In this document: one piece after another, positions 17,072 to 24,447 of the stretch
Position numbering within the stretch: position 1 is the stretch's first letter
Layout: every line of letters starts with the position of its first letter
Source: a virus
Strand: one strand, 5' to 3'
DNA length: 29,246 nt
Virus record (IMG/VR): IMGVR_UViG_3300047277_000134
Coordinates: 1-29,246 of that record
Made by a program: the position numbers and the translations under genes
The notes under the pieces: generated by a model
What the model saw: the letters and a program-made list of their open reading frames with translations, nothing else
Told to the model about the DNA's origin: nothing
The model's database searches: none

Positions 17072-17431
17072 TTAAACAACAGTATAAGTAATAAATCCAA
17101 AAGGATTAGCAGTGTAACCTCCACCTGCCGCTGTTACTTTAATTATCGATTCGTCTAAAAGAACATCTCCTACAGCCAATACTGTAGGTGCTCCTAGACT
17201 ATCTACTTTTGAAAAAGTAGGAGCTGCGCCCATACCTACAAAAGAAGAGATTGTTAGTATTCTTGCACCACTTGGAATTTTTCCAACTGATAAAACGTCA
17301 GCAGCAGAAGGTGTTCCAGTGTAGGCATCGAAAAGAACTTTTACAGCTCCTCCGTACTCTCCTACGTTAGGACGTTCAGCAGGGACATTTATAAATGCTT
17401 TTGTGTAATTATTACCGCTAATAGCCGTCAT
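17072..17431 (-). CDS. Putative head decoration / virion structural protein, 119 aa
   Basis: The 119-residue protein is beta-rich with no catalytic motif: N-V-G-E-Y-G-G-A-V-K-V-L-F-D-A-Y, then V-G-K-I-P-S-G-A-R-I-L, then a Gly-rich C-terminus. It is encoded immediately after the major capsid gene and is bounded by a hairpin before and a strong intrinsic terminator after. That places it in the highest-expressed transcript segment, as expected for a capsid decoration or head-stabilising protein. The ribosome site TAGGAG precedes ATG at 17431. Function is inferred from position and composition. Confidence 0.65.
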   Translation of the reverse strand: MTAISGNNYTKAFINVPAERPNVGEYGGAVKVLFDAYTGTPSAADVLSVGKIPSGARILTISSFVGMGAAPTFSKVDSLGAPTVLAVGDVLLDESIIKVTAAGGGYTANPFGFITYTVV

Positions 17432-17450
17432 GATATTCTCCTAAGATAAA

Positions 17451-17464
17451 GGGGCTTTCGCCCC
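17451..17464 (-). terminator. GC-rich hairpin with GAAA tetraloop after the capsid gene (weak terminator or processing site)
   Basis: On the minus strand GGGGC-GAAA-GCCCC is followed by only TTTATC. The short U tract suggests partial termination, or an mRNA stability or processing element, rather than full termination. It lies between capsid stop and the next ribosome site. Confidence 0.6.
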
Positions 17465-17477
17465 TAATTAATTATTG

Positions 17478-18422
17478 TTATTCTTCTGAAGTAATGACTT
17501 CTAGTACACATTTTTCTTCAAGACGTGTACACCCTACAGACATTTTTGAGTAGATTTGGATTACGTCGCCTTTAGTTGGTAATCTATCGATCATTGTTGA
17601 CATATCTTCTGCTTTTACCATTAGTACGCCTTGTTTTACGAAAGCAATACAACGTCTAGCTTTAGTATAAGTTACAGTTCCCGAACCTGATCCGTAAACT
17701 CCAGTAGTAACATTGTAAGTAATGTTAGCAGAAGGTCGTCTTACAAGTTCAGTTCTTACGAATCTTATACCCATAAATTGATCTACAGCCCCAGCTACTA
17801 ATGCTTTAACACTGTTAAAGTCAGTAGAAGTTACAGCAGTAATTCCAAGTAAAGAATCGATTTCTTCAGCAGTTACTACTAAAACCAATTCTCCTTCAAC
17901 TTCATTTTGTTCAAATTTCTTTTTGATAGCTCTAAGAGTTGGGACGTTAAGACCAACACCGCTAGTAGTTGTACCATCGAAAGAGACTAGTTTTTGAGAT
18001 GTAGGAAGAGCAACAGAAATAGCGCCAGCTTTTCCTTGTTTAGCGTCTGCAAGAGCACCATCAAGAATAATACCATCCATTAAACGACCAAAGGCCATTT
18101 GGAATGCTTGAGAAATTGGAGCTTGTGGGTCATGGATCATATTCAATTTATCTAAATGATCAACGTACTCTGCTTTATCGTAAGATAAAAAAGAAGCCAT
18201 ACGTCTATCACGAGCAGTTTCAGACGGAACGATATCAGCATACTTGTTTACTCTTTGAGTAGGAGCTGCTGAAAGACCGTAGAAATCCCAGAATTGATTT
18301 TCTGCTTTTTGCATTTCAACTCGAACTAGACCAGCTAGACGAGAAGATTTTTGTTGGGCCAAGTGCCAAACGTTTGAATTGAACGAGTTTACATAATGAA
18401 CAGGTACTATTGATGTAGACAT
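17478..18422 (-). CDS. Major capsid protein, 314 aa
   Basis: The order scaffold, capsid, head protein, adaptor and the size fit a podoviral HK97-fold major capsid protein. The protein begins V-P-V-H-Y-V-N-S-F-N-S-N-V-W-H-L-A-Q-Q-K-S-S-R-L and contains an alternating alpha/beta body with P-T-L-R-A-I-K-K-K-F-E, E-L-V-L-V-V-T-A-E-E-I-D-S-L-L and a basic C-terminal strand region. It shows stronger codon bias and tighter sequence than neighbours. It has its own promoter with twin operators upstream, a strong TAGGAG ribosome site, and a hairpin downstream, consistent with high-level expression. Confidence 0.82.
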   Translation of the reverse strand: MSTSIVPVHYVNSFNSNVWHLAQQKSSRLAGLVRVEMQKAENQFWDFYGLSAAPTQRVNKYADIVPSETARDRRMASFLSYDKAEYVDHLDKLNMIHDPQAPISQAFQMAFGRLMDGIILDGALADAKQGKAGAISVALPTSQKLVSFDGTTTSGVGLNVPTLRAIKKKFEQNEVEGELVLVVTAEEIDSLLGITAVTSTDFNSVKALVAGAVDQFMGIRFVRTELVRRPSANITYNVTTGVYGSGSGTVTYTKARRCIAFVKQGVLMVKAEDMSTMIDRLPTKGDVIQIYSKMSVGCTRLEEKCVLEVITSEE

Positions 18423-18479
18423 AAGATTCTCCTAAAATTAATAAAACATTTTTTTTAAGATTATCCGATTATTCGGGTC

Positions 18480-18497
18480 TTGATTTTAGAAAATCAA
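18480..18497 (-). repeat. Perfect 8-bp inverted repeat in the capsid leader
   Basis: TTGATTTT-AG-AAAATCAA forms a perfect 8-bp stem with a 2-base spacer (loop widened in practice). With a second small inverted repeat at 18527-18543 (TAGAATT/AATTCTA) it makes the capsid mRNA leader unusually structured. Confidence 0.6.
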
Positions 18498-18507
18498 CTT
18501 TTATGGG

Positions 18508-18560
18508 GCGTAATACGCTTGTCCTGTAGAATTTCTAATTCTAGAATAAGCGTACTACGC
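18508..18560. promoter_or_regulatory. Two palindromic operator-like sites, GCGTA-N-TACGC
   Basis: Sites at 18508-18518 (GCGTAATACGC) and 18550-18560 (GCGTACTACGC) are each perfect 5-bp palindromes around one base. Their centres are 42 bp apart, about four helical turns. One fills the -35/-10 spacer of the capsid promoter and the other lies about 20 bp downstream of its expected start. Binding by a dimeric regulator with looping is an inference; no such regulator is encoded in the window. Confidence 0.6.
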
Positions 18561-18571
18561 GTCAGTGTCAA
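18543..18571 (-). promoter_or_regulatory. Sigma-70-type promoter for the capsid transcript
   Basis: Reading leftward, TTGACA (18571-18566) is followed by 17 bases and TATTCT (18548-18543), a perfect -35 and 4/6 -10 at ideal spacing. The -35 overlaps the scaffold stop codon. A palindrome lies exactly in the spacer, suggesting repression or activation of head gene expression. Confidence 0.6.
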
Positions 18572-19437
18572 GACTGTCTAGAAATAATTTCTTGGTAGCG
18601 TAACATTTCTTCTACTGCGCTTTTGTGCTTTGGACTATTGCTATCGTAATATGCTCCAGTATTATCCGCGTAGATGTCATTTATTTTAGATTGTGCGTCT
18701 TTACTGCTCATTCCAAACGTCTGAACAACATCTTGAGAAAATGTATCTTCTCTATTTAATTTAGATGTAATGTTATTAAGCAACCTTAAAAAATGTCCAT
18801 CATTTGACAATGGAGACTCTAAAACAGATCTAAGTAAATCTTTACCGCCAAAATGTTCAATTGTTTTTTGTATTCCCATCAAATTTCTTTGAAAGTCATT
18901 TCCCCATTCTTTTTTTAGACCTTCTGAAGTTTGTTCCTTTTCTTGTGCTTGTTCTTGCTCATAACCTGTTACAATTTGCTCATTGTATTTTTCCATTTCA
19001 TTTGCAATAGAAGATAGTTGATCAGGACGAATATTCATCTCATACGCTTTTGCCGTTAGTAACTTATTAAATTCCTTATTGTCCATAGAAGGAGGTAATT
19101 CTGCTTTATAGTCTTCTAATCCCGCAGGGAGTCCAGCTTTAACATAGTAATCTTTCCACTGTTCTGCTGTAGAGTTTTTATTCGGAATTACTACTCTATC
19201 TGCACCTACCATTTTCTGCGCATGGTAGTATCCTTTAACCACATCATTCATATCTTTAACAGATGAAAACATAGGCTCTTTTAAAATCTCTTCTCCTATA
19301 TTCAATCCTTTTGCCCATTCAGGAGCCGTCCATGTAGACAGAGGTTCCGCAGATGGATTAAAAGACGCTTGCTGTCCTGATTCTGTCGAAGTATTTTCTG
19401 CACCGCCAGCTACACTTCCTAATAAATTAATATCCAT
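18568..19437 (-). CDS. Capsid scaffolding protein, 289 aa
   Basis: The protein is acidic and helical. Its N-terminal region (P-L-S-T-W-T-A-P-E-W-A-K-G...K-D-M-N-D-V-V-K-G-Y-Y-H-A-Q-K-M-V-G-A) is followed by I-P-N-K-N-S-T-A-E-Q-W-K-D-Y-Y-V-K-A-G-L-P, a pattern characteristic of podoviral scaffold proteins, and then a long Gln/Glu coiled-coil. It precedes the capsid gene, as scaffolds do. It would direct procapsid assembly and then leave. ATG at 19437 has an AGGAG ribosome site; the stop codon overlaps the capsid promoter. Confidence 0.82.
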   Translation of the reverse strand: MDINLLGSVAGGAENTSTESGQQASFNPSAEPLSTWTAPEWAKGLNIGEEILKEPMFSSVKDMNDVVKGYYHAQKMVGADRVVIPNKNSTAEQWKDYYVKAGLPAGLEDYKAELPPSMDNKEFNKLLTAKAYEMNIRPDQLSSIANEMEKYNEQIVTGYEQEQAQEKEQTSEGLKKEWGNDFQRNLMGIQKTIEHFGGKDLLRSVLESPLSNDGHFLRLLNNITSKLNREDTFSQDVVQTFGMSSKDAQSKINDIYADNTGAYYDSNSPKHKSAVEEMLRYQEIISRQS

Positions 19438-19469
19438 AAATTCTCCTCGATTGTCCCATTACAGGATCG

Positions 19470-19724
19470 TTATATTTTTTCTTGATCATTCAAGATTTTT
19501 TCTAATTCATTAGCATCTATATTAATGGTTCTCAATATCCTAAGAACTACTGATCTTTCTCCTTCTTTATACGATACTTCGTGAGGATTAGCGTCCATCG
19601 TTGACTGTAAAATATGGAATGTTTTCATTAGATCGTTTAATACTAGTTTTCCTTCATCAGTAGAGAATACTGTTTTGTATGCTCGAACTAAATCTGCTCT
19701 CTTATGCCTTTTCCAAAATACCAT
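19470..19724 (-). CDS. Bbp19-like small phage protein, 84 aa
   Basis: The pattern A-Y-K-T-V-F-S-T-D-E-G-K-L-V-L-N-D-L-M...Y-K-E-G-E-R-S-V-V-L-R-I-L matches a small family first named from Bordetella phage BPP-1 protein Bbp19, usually encoded between portal and scaffold genes, as here. Molecular function is unknown; a virion or assembly role is suggested by the conserved position. An AGGAT ribosome site precedes ATG, and the portal stop lies 7 bases upstream. Confidence 0.7.
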   Translation of the reverse strand: MVFWKRHKRADLVRAYKTVFSTDEGKLVLNDLMKTFHILQSTMDANPHEVSYKEGERSVVLRILRTINIDANELEKILNDQEKI

Positions 19725-19731
19725 TTAAATC

Positions 19732-21354
19732 CTATTGTTTCGGCTCAATAGCTTGTGCTTGGGCCATATTCTTTGTTGATTGAGAGTTCATCTGATCCAT
19801 CTGGGCCTGTTGAGCTGCTTGTTGTACCTGCTCTCTCTTAGTTTTAATGTCCTTAGTCTCTTTCTCAGTATGAAGTAAGTGTAAAGGAGCACCATACGAT
19901 TTATAGATAAATTTAGCTGTAGCATCTAAGTCAAGCACATCTATAATAGTTGGATCAGCTTGCGCAAATTGCATTACTGTTTGTAATGCCCTTACTGCCG
20001 AATCCCCCTCTACTGATTCTTGTGCTCTAGCTAGTTGAGATACAAATTTAATCTCTATTTTAGAGTGTGACAGTTCTTCTGGAGGAGGAGTTAATAACCC
20101 CTTTCTAGAAGCAATACCCATTACCCTAACAATAATTGGAGCGTGAAGTTCATACATTAATCTACCCAATATAGGAGAAAGCGTACGCAATTGTTCATCT
20201 CTTCTCATCTGTACTTCAGTAGCGGTCATTCTATCTGATTCAACCAAATGTAATTGATCGATATAGAATGCTTTCTGTATGTTTGCGTGAAGCAATTCAA
20301 TGATCTGGTTCCCAATTTGGGGGTTTGCCCCTGTAATAATTGGTTCAATTCTATCTTTAGAATCTGCTCTATAGTAATTTGTTCCTCCAGGAACGAATCG
20401 TACTGGAAGTAATACTCCCTCATCAGGGACTTGTAGAGGAGGATTGATTGCAAGTTGCGCTCCTTCTAGCCATACTTTCATCATTTGATTGGCTGTCTTA
20501 ACATCAGGAAGAGCATACATAGCAGGCCCTCTCCCGTACATCTCTCCTGAAAGTTTATAAAATCTAGAAATAATACAAGGATTTTCTTGGAACCCTTCAA
20601 TTTTTAATATTACAAAATGTTCTTTTAATACTTTTACAGAAGTAAAAGGTAGTAATGGGTGTCTTAGTCTTTCAGGCATTCTATCCGAAGGTTCTACAGC
20701 ATGGATAATTTCATATTCTTTTAAAGGGTCTTTAAAACGCAACTCCAATAATTCTTTAGGAAGAGAGTTTCCATACTCGCCATATAACTGATCAAGTGTT
20801 CTTTTATACTCATGGTAAGTTGTATCTATTACTCCCCTGTAGTTCTCAGAAATAGAACAATCGTAAATAGGTCTAGATTGAAATCTACATACTTCATCTT
20901 CATCTTCTTCAATTCTCAAATAAGAAGTATGCAAAGAACATAAATCTAAATAGACCTCGTGAATTTCTGACTGAAAATTAGAGTGATTTAAAATACCATT
21001 GATAGTCTTAGCAGTATCCTGTAACCATTTAGCGTTCTCTAATTTATTATCCGTTTCATGGTCTCCAGTAGAGAAACTAAACCACTGCACAGAAGGGTTA
21101 GTTAGCATACCATGTAGAGCTGATGCTAGTCTTTCAGATGAACGTCTTCCCGTTGAATCGAAAAGTTCTTGCCCCTTCTTTTCTCCAGGAACACTTCCAC
21201 CCCAAACATTACTTTTCTCTGGTAAAAAATAAGTAGTCAATTCTTTCCAGTGCGATTCCCATGAGGATTTATATAACTTTAATTTGTCGTATTTATTTAT
21301 TACATATTGAGATAATTCTTTATCCCTTGTGTTGTTTTGTACTACTGTTCCCAT
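19732..21354 (-). CDS. Portal / head-to-tail connector protein (T7 gp8-like), 540 aa
   Basis: Family features are visible from the start: Y-K-S-S-W-E-S-H-W-K-E-L-T-T-Y-F-L-P near residues 28-45, L-F-D-S-T-G-R-R-S-S-E-R-L-A-S-A-L-H-G-M-L-T-N-P-S-V-Q-W-F near 64-92, the G-R-G-P-A-M-Y-A-L-P-D-V-K-T-A-N segment, R-M-T-A-T-E-V-Q-M-R-R-D-E in the C-terminal half, and a Gln-rich C-terminal tail. Twelve copies of such proteins form the vertex through which DNA is packaged by the terminase and released. ATG at 21354 overlaps the stop of the upstream gene (TAATG). Confidence 0.9.
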   Translation of the reverse strand: MGTVVQNNTRDKELSQYVINKYDKLKLYKSSWESHWKELTTYFLPEKSNVWGGSVPGEKKGQELFDSTGRRSSERLASALHGMLTNPSVQWFSFSTGDHETDNKLENAKWLQDTAKTINGILNHSNFQSEIHEVYLDLCSLHTSYLRIEEDEDEVCRFQSRPIYDCSISENYRGVIDTTYHEYKRTLDQLYGEYGNSLPKELLELRFKDPLKEYEIIHAVEPSDRMPERLRHPLLPFTSVKVLKEHFVILKIEGFQENPCIISRFYKLSGEMYGRGPAMYALPDVKTANQMMKVWLEGAQLAINPPLQVPDEGVLLPVRFVPGGTNYYRADSKDRIEPIITGANPQIGNQIIELLHANIQKAFYIDQLHLVESDRMTATEVQMRRDEQLRTLSPILGRLMYELHAPIIVRVMGIASRKGLLTPPPEELSHSKIEIKFVSQLARAQESVEGDSAVRALQTVMQFAQADPTIIDVLDLDATAKFIYKSYGAPLHLLHTEKETKDIKTKREQVQQAAQQAQMDQMNSQSTKNMAQAQAIEPKQ

Positions 21355-21680
21355 TAGGAATTACTCCCGCCAAGAATAGATTGCGATTGTCCTGTACCCT
21401 GTTGTTTAGATAGCTTTGCTTGATCTAATTTTCTTCTTCTATATGCATCAATTCCTTCTTGTGCTCCAATATTACCCTGCATATTTAACATTGAACCTAA
21501 GTCTTTTGTTTGTACATCGCTTGTTAAACTATCTTTAGTATCTCTAAACTTGTCTGTATTCGTTTCTGTCAATGTTCCAGCAGTAGCATAGCCTAAAATC
21601 CCTGTATCTAAAGCCTCTTGAGTATCAAAAACATCTTGCCAACTAAAATTACCATCATTAAAATTCTTTTTTACTGCCAT
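21354..21680 (-). CDS. Hypothetical protein between terminase and portal, 108 aa
   Basis: A polar, probably partly disordered protein without signal, membrane or enzymatic features; it contains N-F-S-W-Q-D-V-F-D-T-Q-E-A-L near the start and a Lys/Gln/Ser-rich C-terminus. It is two bases downstream of the terminase stop and coupled to the portal start. An AAGAGG ribosome site supports it. A packaging or virion accessory role is possible from position only. Confidence 0.6.
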   Translation of the reverse strand: MAVKKNFNDGNFSWQDVFDTQEALDTGILGYATAGTLTETNTDKFRDTKDSLTSDVQTKDLGSMLNMQGNIGAQEGIDAYRRRKLDQAKLSKQQGTGQSQSILGGSNS

Positions 21681-21682
21681 AA

Positions 21683-23014
21683 CTACCTCTTGAAAGGGTC
21701 AAATTTAGTTTCCGCTTCTCTCGGAAAGCTCTTTGAGTTTATATCACCGCTTGACTTATAGCAAACACCTAATACTGCAAAAGCAGATGCCCCATGAGAA
21801 GCCCAATTGTGTAAAGGAGAATCTTGAAAAATGCCGTTCTTAGCGTCCCATTTTCTCTCGTAGTTCTTCAAAGCGTCAAGTCCTCTCATGCAATTAATCC
21901 TATCAAATTTAGCCGTCTTTAATAAAACCCTTACCGCATTTATTTGGTCAGCTACAGGAGTCTTCCTACCAAGTTTAGGTCTAATTCCAAGCAATTTCTT
22001 GGCAGTATTAACCCTCGAATTACCCGAACCCCACTCCCTAACCGCACCGTCATGTGGGAAAGTGTGCTCTGCGTAACTGTATCCCTTCTCCTTCAACTTC
22101 TGAGCATAATACTCTAATCCCTGCCCACTCATCTCAAGATAGTCTATAACGTGCATATGCTCCCCAATCTGCTGAGTAAACCAGATAGCGGTAGAATCAT
22201 CTACCCCTATATCCCACCACGTTTTAACTAGGTACTGAGGATCGTAAGGAAGATCACGGATACGCCCCTGTTGCTCTGCTTCCACCATGTACTTGCCATA
22301 GTAAGCTCCAACCAAGGCAGCTTGGAAAGAACACATAAACTCCTGATCAAACTCTTCCTCACTCATCTCAGCGCGTAAAGCCTCTAACTCTTCAGGTGGT
22401 ATAATACCTGTCTTATCCGCAGTAGCACAAAAAGCAAGCCATTTTAAATGGGGATTCTTAGACATGTTCAACTGAGCCGTCTGGAACATCTTGTAAAACT
22501 GATTCATTCCCTTAGGAGTACCAATAAATACCGCCCACCCAAGCCTGTCAGATAGCAATGGACGCACGATCTCCCCCCAGATAGAAGGAATCATCTGAGC
22601 AAACTCATCAAAGATACATCCGTCTAAATAAATCCCTCGAATACTATCAGGGTTCTCTGCTCCCAAAAGCCATATAGTAATAAAGTCACCCTTATCATGG
22701 CGAGGAATACGTATCCGTAACTTAGCTTCGTTCTTATCAATTCCTGGATAATGCTCGAACATCTCCTTCAAATACACCCAAGCAATACGCTCCGCTTGCC
22801 CATAAGTAGGAGCAATATACGCATACTGTGGATTATGATGGATACACTCAAGCCCTGCCGTGGCCAGCTCTGCCAGTGCAAACCGTGTCTTACCAAAACG
22901 TCTATGACAAACAGCTACGAAAAATCGTATCTTCCTCTGCCTTATAGTCTGGTGTAAATGTGCTTGTATAGGTCTTGGAGTATATCCAAAACTTATTATT
23001 TTTGTCTCAGCCAA
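21683..23014 (-). CDS. terL: Terminase large subunit, 443 aa
   Basis: The motor domain has a Walker A-like C-H-R-R-F-G-K-T (residues 36-43), Walker B G-C-I-F-D-E-F (Asp136-Glu137) and coupling motif G-T-P-K-G (165-169). The RNase H-like nuclease domain shows W-W-D-I-G (Asp268) and F-P-H-D-G (Asp322). The last nuclease motif reads S-H-G-A-S-A-F, where S-H-G-A-D-A-F is usual, so the third carboxylate is replaced by Ser or supplied elsewhere. The enzyme would translocate DNA into the procapsid and cut concatemers. The frame starts with TTG at 23014 behind an AGGA ribosome site; no ATG lies nearby. Confidence 0.92.
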   Translation of the reverse strand: MAETKIISFGYTPRPIQAHLHQTIRQRKIRFFVAVCHRRFGKTRFALAELATAGLECIHHNPQYAYIAPTYGQAERIAWVYLKEMFEHYPGIDKNEAKLRIRIPRHDKGDFITIWLLGAENPDSIRGIYLDGCIFDEFAQMIPSIWGEIVRPLLSDRLGWAVFIGTPKGMNQFYKMFQTAQLNMSKNPHLKWLAFCATADKTGIIPPEELEALRAEMSEEEFDQEFMCSFQAALVGAYYGKYMVEAEQQGRIRDLPYDPQYLVKTWWDIGVDDSTAIWFTQQIGEHMHVIDYLEMSGQGLEYYAQKLKEKGYSYAEHTFPHDGAVREWGSGNSRVNTAKKLLGIRPKLGRKTPVADQINAVRVLLKTAKFDRINCMRGLDALKNYERKWDAKNGIFQDSPLHNWASHGASAFAVLGVCYKSSGDINSKSFPREAETKFDPFKR

Positions 23015-23035
23015 AAAATCCTAATTGTTAAATGC

Positions 23036-23119
23036 CTAACATTTACATTTAGACATTTCTTTCTTACATTTTTTACAAACTTTCTTTTTTAGAACTGCTT
23101 TAAAAATTGGAGCTTTCAT
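23036..23119 (-). CDS. Tiny Cys/Lys-rich peptide, 27 aa
   Basis: ATG at 23119 lies 4 bases after the stop of the upstream gene, with an AGGAA ribosome site inside that stop region, and the frame ends 21 bases before the terminase start. The peptide starts M-K-A-P-I-F-K-A-V-L and ends in V-C-K-K-C-K-K-E-M-S-K-C-K-C, giving a CxxC...CxC metal-binding-like pattern in a strongly basic chain. It fills an otherwise gene-free gap in a packed operon. Its function is unknown; nucleic-acid or zinc binding is a guess from composition. Confidence 0.55.
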   Translation of the reverse strand: MKAPIFKAVLKKKVCKKCKKEMSKCKC

Positions 23120-23123
23120 TTTT

Positions 23124-23294
23124 TTATTCCTGTTGTGGAGCTTGTCCACCATATTTAGCACGTTGTTTATCTTTCTTTTCTTTCAATGCTTCTTTTACTT
23201 TCTTATTATACACATCTTTTTTAGTCTCTTCGTCTTCTGGCAGTTCTGCCTTTTCTAACTTACTGTCTAAAATACTAAGTGTCTTAGCTTTCAT
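23124..23294 (-). CDS. Hypothetical basic helical protein, about 56 aa
   Basis: The chain is highly charged (K-L-E-K-A-E-L-P-E-D-E-E-T-K-K-D-V...K-E-K-K-D-K-Q-R-A-K-Y-G-G) and ends in Gln-rich residues; a coiled helix is likely. I chose ATG at 23294, just after the upstream stop (23296) with GGAA before it. ATG at 23312 and a longer version to 23360 are open but overlap the upstream gene more. No family is recognised. Confidence 0.5.
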   Translation of the reverse strand: MKAKTLSILDSKLEKAELPEDEETKKDVYNKKVKEALKEKKDKQRAKYGGQAPQQE

Positions 23295-23295
23295 A

Positions 23296-23493
23296 CTAGT
23301 TCCAATTACCATATTTGATAGATTCTTTTCTACTCTTAGCTGCTTCTTGATCGGCCACAATCTTTTCTGAGCCAGATTGAATGTACCCCTCTTGCCCAGC
23401 AGGAACTCCCGCTTCTTTTATTCTTTCTGCTTTCTTCTTATTGCTTGCCAATGCCTTTGCTACTCTTTTTTTTGCGTCGTCTGCTGCTGCCAT
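23296..23493 (-). CDS. Hypothetical Lys/Ala-rich protein, 65 aa
   Basis: The N-terminal half is a basic helix (A-A-A-D-D-A-K-K-R-V-A-K-A-L-A-S-N-K-K-K); the rest is polar. A GGGGA ribosome site precedes ATG at 23493, 10 bases after the small-terminase stop. It lies between the two terminase genes, which suggests a packaging or DNA-binding accessory role, not shown by any motif. Confidence 0.5.
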   Translation of the reverse strand: MAAADDAKKRVAKALASNKKKAERIKEAGVPAGQEGYIQSGSEKIVADQEAAKSRKESIKYGNWN

Positions 23494-23503
23494 ATAATTC
23501 CCC

Positions 23504-24178
23504 TTATGTTTTTATATCTACATTTACCATAGTATCGGAAACACCCCAACGCTCCTGCAACACAGGAGTAGGCTCCACAGTAACCACAACTGTCTCCTTG
23601 TTACCCTTACCATCGTCAAATCCCTTAAAATTACCAAACTCATCGATAAGTATATCCTTCGGACCCTCAGAGTCAAGCACCCCTGTATGTAAAGTTATAT
23701 TGATACTCGCAGGACCAGAAACCTTGTCGTCCTTCTTGCCATAGTAATCTGGAGAAGCCTTCTCCGCTGCCCACTTGTAACTGTCAATCCGTAACTTAGC
23801 CACAGGAACATCGTCCTTGCTAATAGCGTTCCTCGCTTCCTCGATCACTAAATCGTGGAATACATCTGCCCTCTGCTTCCTAGCTTGCTCATAGCGAATA
23901 CGGAACTCAGGGTGAAGGGACAGCCAAGCATAAATCCTACTAGACTCTGGCATGTCAGGCATACGGCAAATCTCACGAAGCGTCTTACCCGTTCTGATAT
24001 GGTTGCAAAGTTTATCCACTAATAATAGGCAGTAAACAAAATGAGAAGTATCAGGAACAGACTCCACTACGCAAAGTTTTCCAGTGTTAAGGTCTATTGT
24101 CTCATACGCTAATGTTGATTTGTTATAAATATGATATAAATTAGGTTCTGCGTTCTGTACAGATAGTGCATTTTCCAA
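23504..24178 (-). CDS. terS: Terminase small subunit, Sf6-type, 224 aa
   Basis: The central region (T-G-K-T-L-R-E-I-C-R-M-P-D-M-P-E-S-S-R-I-Y-A-W-L...P-E-F-R-I-R-Y-E-Q-A-R) is the helix-turn-helix DNA-recognition pattern of Sf6-like small terminases. It is followed by the oligomerising helix with L-R-I-D-S-Y-K-W-A-A-E-K-A-S-P-D-Y-Y-G. The protein would bind the packaging site and load the large subunit. The frame begins with TTG at 24178 behind a strong AAGGAGG; the nearby ATG is out of frame. It is first in the leftward operon, next to the repeat array. Confidence 0.88.
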   Translation of the reverse strand: MENALSVQNAEPNLYHIYNKSTLAYETIDLNTGKLCVVESVPDTSHFVYCLLLVDKLCNHIRTGKTLREICRMPDMPESSRIYAWLSLHPEFRIRYEQARKQRADVFHDLVIEEARNAISKDDVPVAKLRIDSYKWAAEKASPDYYGKKDDKVSGPASINITLHTGVLDSEGPKDILIDEFGNFKGFDDGKGNKETVVVTVEPTPVLQERWGVSDTMVNVDIKT

Positions 24179-24206
24179 TTGTCCTCCTTAAAGGATTGGA
24201 TTAAAT

Positions 24207-24231
24207 GGCGTATGTTTTATGCCCATACGCC
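24207..24231 (-). other. Hairpin in the terminase leader
   Basis: GGCGTATG (24207-24214) and CATACGCC (24224-24231) form a perfect 8-bp stem around a 9-nt loop. No T tract follows on either strand, so it is not an intrinsic terminator. It lies in the 5' leader of the small terminase transcript and could be a protein-binding or stability element. Confidence 0.55.
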
Positions 24232-24246
24232 AAGGGCATTTAGAAT

Positions 24247-24276
24247 ATCCTACTCTGGCAAATTTACTTATGTCAA
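24247..24276 (-). promoter_or_regulatory. Sigma-70-type promoter for the leftward late operon
   Basis: Leftward TTGACA (24276-24271) is followed after 18 bases by TAGGAT (24252-24247). An A-rich tract (AAAAATA repeats on this strand) lies immediately upstream, like an UP element. A TATTCT similar to the capsid promoter -10 overlaps at 24247-24242 but is spaced too far. It is about 70 bases before the terminase start. Confidence 0.5.
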
Positions 24277-24283
24277 GTTTTTA

Positions 24284-24318
24284 TATTTTTTATTTTTTAT
24301 TTTTTATTTTTTATTTTT
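24284..24318. repeat. AT-only 7-bp tandem repeat (TATTTTT x5)
   Basis: Five perfect TATTTTT units with more A/T on both sides. It could act as an UP element for the adjacent leftward promoter or as the duplex-unwinding part of an origin beside the 21-bp array. Confidence 0.8.
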
Positions 24319-24447
24319 TTATATTTTAGGCGGTTTAACTGTTTGAGGTTCTGCGTAGTTACTCATCTCGTTTTTTTGTATCGCGAGAGCAGTGCACCAA
24401 ATCCATAATCCTCGACGAGCGTTGGGGGGGGTAGGGGTGCTTGTATG

